NCBI GenBank assembly: GCA_018340805.1
Contig: JACMZG010001870.1
Span: 21,025,353 to 21,089,352, forward strand
Length of the DNA stretch: 64,000 nucleotides
Source of the DNA: Microvelia longipes
Taxonomy: Eukaryota > Arthropoda > Insecta > Hemiptera > Veliidae
Reading direction: 5' to 3'
The position numbers and the translations under genes were made by a program. Below the pieces are notes generated by a model. That model did no database searches. It had not been told where the DNA came from and worked only from the letters and a program-made list of their open reading frames with translations. Of this stretch, positions 58,824-64,000 are shown one piece after another (within the stretch, counting starts at the first letter, position 1; every line of letters starts with the position of its first letter).

Positions 58824-59540
58824 TTTACTTTTCTTCATTAATACCATAGGTATATAGGAAAAGTATTGTGTTTGCCAAAAAAATTCGAAACCGGGATTAA
58901 ATCGGAATTATCCGTTTTAGGTATTTTATAGGCCTCCTGAGTGGTTTTCTCAAAGTTGACTGTCTGTGTATGTGTGTGTGTCTGTTATCATCGTAGCTTC
59001 TAGTGTATTTATGCTAGGGAATTGAAACTTTGTGTGAAAATCAGCCTACTGCTGTAGTTATGCTATTAGGCATTTTTTTATGAAGCCATGAGCCTGCAAA
59101 AACTTCGAAAAATCACAAAATGGGGAAAAATGATGCAATCTAATTAAAATTTGGCACGCATGTAGCCACGTATAAGACCAACATATGTGCTAAGTTTTAT
59201 CTCATTATCAACATTAGTTCAATTTTTATCAAATGACTTACGTTTTTTAAAAAATTAAAAAAAAATCAAAAAGTTATTCAATTGAGTTGAAAATTAGTAC
59301 AAATGTATACCTTTACTTAAATAAATAAGTTCACAAAGTTTCATTTCAATACGACAAGTATATCCATAATTTTTGTTGGATCATAAAACTTAAGTTGCAT
59401 TGAGCGTGGTCAGTGCTGTATGGGTGACCGATGAGAATGAAACGGATGCACTTACTATCTGAGGACGAGCAAAGCGAGTCCGAAGCAGAGAGGATGAGCG
59501 TAGCAAATCCAATTTGACGAGGAAAGGTTCCGAGGTACCC
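58824..59540 (+). repeat. Dispersed ~720-bp repeat, copy 2
   Basis: Same strand and order of conserved texts as 44821-45555. This copy ends GAGGACGAGCAAAGCGAGTC, CGAAGCAGAGAGGATGAGCG and GGTTCCGAGGTACCCCATAC. The 65-codon minus frame at 59346-59543 is a repeat artefact. Confidence 0.88.
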
Positions 59541-59572
59541 CATACCCGATTTTATATTACAAAAAAACAGTT

Positions 59573-59605
59573 ATTATAATTGCACACTTGGAGTGCAATT
59601 ATAAT
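59573..59605. repeat. Perfect hairpin with 13-bp arms
   Basis: ATTATAATTGCAC and its exact complement flank the 7-nt loop ACTTGGA, about 30 bp after the dispersed repeat. Confidence 0.7.
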
Positions 59606-60339
59606 GATATAGGATGATTAAATTGAAGAATTATATATTAGCATCAAGAAATTAGTTTAAAACTTAATCTTTGTATATAATTAATAATTTGTTCTATTTT
59701 TCTTATCAATAAAATATATTTAAAATTTAGATTTTTTCTGCTTTAAATTTTGTTTTAGATGCTTCGTAACGTCATTATAAAGATTGTGTTACATAATAAA
59801 ATAAGTTTGAAGTAAAAAAAATTGATTCATTAATAATATTAGTAAATAAATTCTATCAATTCTTAAAAGTTTTCTTTATTTTTAATTCTATTCTTTCTTT
59901 CATATGTAATAATAAATATATGTATATGACTTCTTTTATTAAAAGACATGGAGTTTTAAACTCAAAAATGATCATAGTTTCAGGTTAATAGAAGTTTTTT
60001 GAACTTAATAAATTCTTATTGTTGTTAAATTTTCAGAACCTATGTGATCAGAGTAAGTACAACTTGAATAATTCTCTCATACTCCCTCTGGTTTCATATT
60101 ACTTGATGAAAATAAGCCTTTATTTTTAATTTCCAATAGCAGTATAAAATGTATATTAATTGATTATTATAGCATTCAACCATGAGTTTTAAAAATGTTT
60201 TTCTTCATCATTAATTTTTTGGGGGAATTTATCAAAAAATTAAAATGCCTGCCATTTAATCTTTATTTTGGATTCACCCAATTAAATCTACAAAATTTTC
60301 CCTCTTAAGACTTGATTTCATAATAAATTTTGTTTAAAT
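59606..60339. other. AT-rich intergenic sequence
   Basis: No feature supported. Confidence 0.4.
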
Positions 60340-60361
60340 TGGTTCAGCTCTTTTGTCTGCA

Positions 60362-60536
60362 GAGTGTTTACACAAAAGATATCCATCCTAACAGACATCA
60401 ATTTGAACGAATTTGTCTGGATGACCGAAGTAGGGGGGTTGAGAGGGAGTGGTGGTATCGATTTTCAGGCTGTCACTTGCCAGTATTGCTGTCTCTAGCT
60501 CAATCATGCTATTTCCCATATAATTATATGAACTAA
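60362..60536 (+). CDS. Possible isolated exon, family unknown
   Basis: After CTCTTTTGTCTGCAG, a strong acceptor-like site ending at 60361, the sequence becomes less AT-rich and stays open for 57 codons in one frame, with VYTKDIHPNRHQFERICLDD and RSRGVEREWWYRF. The frame ends at TAA 60534-60536. The opposite strand is also open over the same stretch (60388-60582). I see no match to a known family and no second exon, so this could equally be a transposon scrap. Confidence 0.2.
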
Positions 60537-63500
60537 TACAAGTTGTCTCTATTCTGATTCTTTGACAGTAGTAAACTGTCAAATGTAAAAGCTTACAAAA
60601 ATGTTCTTTTAATGAGAGAAGTTTGTTGTTGGTGCAGTATAAATATTATTAAGAATATAAAACAACGATTTCTTTCTACATTATTTGCTTTTTGATAAAA
60701 TTTGGTTTAACAATACTTTTCTATATATCTACTATAGATGTTAAGAAAAATAAAATCAGATAAAATTTGCTTTAAAAATAAGTATGTTTTAAATGGTTTT
60801 ATCAGCATACACTTGATTCGTGAAGTAGTTAAAAAATAGTTTTATACATAAAAATATACTTACATTTCTGTATTTCAATGTTTTAAGAAGTTGATTATTT
60901 TGTATTGTATCAGCTGATTTGTAGATGACTCTTCTCCTTTATTTTTTCTATGATCTGTTATTAGTATCTCTGGTGAAGAAATAAATCTGAAAATAAATAT
61001 TTTTCTGCATGACTGCATGTTTTTATGGGATTATTTTATTAGTTACCATTTAATTGATCAATATTACAACTATTAGATTATTTGTAAGTAAAATCAATCA
61101 ATAAATGTGGCGTTATATTTTATTTTTACTTTTGTCTAATTAGGCTACAGTTCAATTCTGTCAAACAATAATATTTGTAATAAAAATATATTTTAAAGTA
61201 AAGAAAACTAAAGATCTATTTGCCGAAGTAAATAAGAATAATTAAAAAAATATAAAAGTAGTAATTTAATTATTTAAAATAACGAGTACAATAAAATTAA
61301 ATAATTTTACAATTATTTATGTGATGGGGTGTTTAAGGCTCTAGTATAGAATCTTGATTTAAGCAAATTTTAAAAATATTTCTAGAAGCTATTGAAACTC
61401 AACAAAGTTTGAATAGCATTTCACATGGAACTTTCAGTTAATTAGCAAGAAAGCAAAATGATAAAAACTCTGTTCTAGCATATTATTCAAGAAATTAGCA
61501 GGAAAACAATGCAAACCATTCTTATAGTTTTTTAGAGTCAAAAGTCTATCAGTATATTCAGGTATATTCTGAAATAAACCAAAACACCCACATTTTTAAA
61601 CTTCCTGCCACTGACTTGATTTGGACTTAATTTAGGTTTGATATTGCAGACATAACTTAAGTCCTGTCAGCTAAGAAATCTAGTGCATACATTTATGACC
61701 TGACATCAGCAGATTCATACAGCTGTTGGTTGTCCTTATATTCCCATTGTTCAACCAGTTTGATTTAACCAAAACAAACTGGTTTGGACTGAATTAAACT
61801 GGGTTGAACCAAGAAGAATTAAATTTGCATAACAAGTCATTAAATAAAGTATTACATACATACAACTATGTATGTATAACAACTAAATTGTTAAGCTGTT
61901 CACAAAAGTTCTGAGCATAATTCTAAAGAAAAATAAAATACCATATTGACAAAGCTTTTTTGAAACTTATTACTTAATTTAAATTATTTCCGCCACACCA
62001 ATCTGGTGAATAAAACCATAAGCCTTATGTATACTGTGATTAAAATTTTAATGAAAATGTTTAAATAATAACAATATTTCAAAGCAGGCGAACTTTACTC
62101 TTATAGGTGGCTTTTACCCCTTTTTTAGACAAGCCTTAGCTTTAAGTTTACACTAGAGAATTATATTTGACTCTTCTCGAATAGTGAATTTATTTGTTCC
62201 TTAGGCATCTTCTGAATGCCTTAGAAATCTTGTTAGCAGCTCTATAAACTATTTTTTTTTTTTGTAAAGGCTTCACACATTCAAAGAATCGAACATAAAA
62301 CTATTGCAAATTATCCTTAATCCCTCCCCTGTGAATCTTTCTGAATAAATAAATAAATGTACACAAATGGTAAAGCCTTAAAAAATGTAAAAAGAAAAAA
62401 TGTACTCAAAACCTAAAAAAATTGGCCCTAATTCATGTTATGTTATTATTTTATAATTAAGTAAAAAAAGAATGAAAAACTATCATGGAGCTAACACTAA
62501 ATAAATTCTGATAAATGGGGTTAAAATCCATTATTTCCTGATTATTTGGTAATAATATCATTACAAACATTTTATTTTTCCTCTTCACCTGTAATTTTGT
62601 GTGCTCATGTCACTCGTGCTTTCTTCCAAGATCTTTTCAAGAGAATTTATCTAAAACAAACACTCCATCACTTTAAATACATGCGTCATAAATGGGACTA
62701 CATTTTTTAACATGAAAAAATAATATATCTTAATTCTTAATCATGTTCATTATAATGTATATTTTGTTGTGAATTAAGGCCTATAAGAGTTACAGGATTA
62801 ATAATTACATTAATGATTGGATAATTACATTATAATTAATATTCTTCTTAGCAAAGTTATAAAAATTAATAGTAAATCATCATTAACTTAGATTTAAAGG
62901 AAAGGGATAAAATTATTTCATTAACTTTAGTCTTACAATCTTAAGTGTTCAGGATATCTGTATTTTGGTAGATCCTTGGCCTAAAAGTGTGTTAACATTG
63001 TAAAGTTTTTATACTTTTTAAACTCAATCTCCAAGAGTTTAAAATTTTTGGGTAAATATGAAAATATAAAATAGATCCACAGCCATATGAACATGATGAA
63101 AAACAATAGAGAAATTCATTTTATCTCCTACCTTGTTTCTTTAAAATATATATTGTTAAATTTTTCTTATACCATTATTTTTCTTCAAATTCTATATTTT
63201 ATTTGTACATAATAGGTTTTACATACCTTATAATTATTTAGATACTAAGCAATTAAATTTTTGATGAATTTTAACAACTTAAAATTTTATAGAAAATACA
63301 GAGTTTATTATAATGTAGAATATGTTAATTCTTGTTTCTGGTATTTTCGTTTTTGTTAGCAAAATCTGTGATATTCTAATCTTGTCGTAAAAAATGTACA
63401 GTTGTGAATATTTCTTTAAAAAATCTTATACCTTATTTTAGTTATTTTAATATGTTTTAGAAATATCTTGTGAAATTGGTTGTTGTTTTGGGCATCATTT

Positions 63501-64000
63501 GCCTGCACTATTTTAATTTTTCTCTGTAATCAAGTATTATATTAAAATTATCTTTCTTTTTTTTTGTACAGTGTTATTGTAAAAATAATATATAAAAATT
63601 AAGTAAAAAGTATAAAAGTAATAATTAAAAATAAAGTAAAAAAAGAAAAGAAAATATAAGTAAAGGTAATTGTTTAAGATTTAAAGTAAGTAAAACAATT
63701 AAATAATCATTTACTTCTGTTGTAAGTGGTGTAAAGTGAAGAAAAATACAATTAGTTATTCTTAACATTTTGTGGTTTTATTGAATTTATTTTTCCCTCG
63801 TAATTCTTTACTTTGCTCTGAGCTAATTATGTCTGAATTTTAAAGATCAATAATAGGTTAAATTGGTTTATGTGGTAAATTAGACACATTTAAAGGATGA
63901 TCATATTCTTGGGTATTATGTTAAGTCTACACATTTCTTTGATAAATTCAAGAAATTTTACATGGAAGTTGAATTTTTTTCTGACCAGACTAAAAGCATA
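60537..64000. other. AT-rich intergenic sequence to the window end
   Basis: No gene or RNA is supported. 61740-61810 contains CAAACTGGTTTGG and imperfect inverted copies of TTCAACC(C)AGTTT. TACATACATAC...GTATGTATA near 61853-61880 is a small hairpin. The last 500 bp have A-rich runs of AGTAAA and TAAAAA type words. Confidence 0.45.

Noticed and set aside
61740..61810. Possible hairpin with TTCAACC(C)AGTTT arms
   Set aside because: Arms are bulged and partly direct repeats of AAACTGG; not stronger than background.

Overview
The window looks like nuclear DNA of an arthropod, most likely an insect. It is very AT-rich, has long introns, many decayed transposons, SINE/MITE-like repeats and microsatellites, and no prokaryotic gene organisation. 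The one securely identified gene is a voltage-gated T-type (Cav3) calcium channel alpha-1 subunit. Its last six exons lie on the + strand between 27581 and 47412, from the domain IV pore loop to the stop codon. I could not determine the species.

Region 1-19892 (left of a gap) is a repeat-rich contig with no intact known gene. It holds a decayed Penelope-like retroelement with a GIY-YIG endonuclease (560-1280) followed by a hammerhead-ribozyme-like motif (1379-1411); a broken coding stretch of unknown family (3502-3983); a TATA/initiator core promoter with no recognised gene (4433-4463); an unrecognised two-exon reading frame (5359-5812); a clean 55-codon frame with a signal peptide (8002-8169); a broken minus-strand gene with a 45-nt intron (8498-8883); a GGAGAT hexanucleotide array (9885-10114); a Tigger/pogo-type DNA transposon with both terminal repeats and a broken transposase (10633-12387); several minisatellites; and a cluster of five RFX-type X-box palindromes (18220-18623). 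A tandem array runs into exactly 1000 N (19893-20892).

Region 20893-27580 is probably intron or upstream sequence of the calcium channel. It contains a palindromic MITE family, two long near-perfect hairpins (23496-23556 and 26001-26072) and a tandem repeat built on CCTAGG.

Region 27581-47412 carries the channel. Reading phase is kept across all six exons, giving 357 whole codons plus a stop. The introns are 364, 11107, 446, 5804 and 1035 nt. The largest hosts a tandem duplication with YY1-like ATGGCGGC motifs that passes into about 25 copies of a ~52-bp minisatellite with core GCGAGCGAAGCGAGCC, and a tRNA-derived SINE on the minus strand. Another intron holds a 578-bp TA-flanked MITE.

Region 47413-64000 starts with the channel 3' UTR and then shows no recognisable gene. 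It includes long TA arrays, a second copy of a ~720-bp dispersed repeat, and a striking block at about 52400-58400 with higher GC, higher complexity and few homopolymers, alternating with ordinary AT-rich DNA; its origin is unclear.
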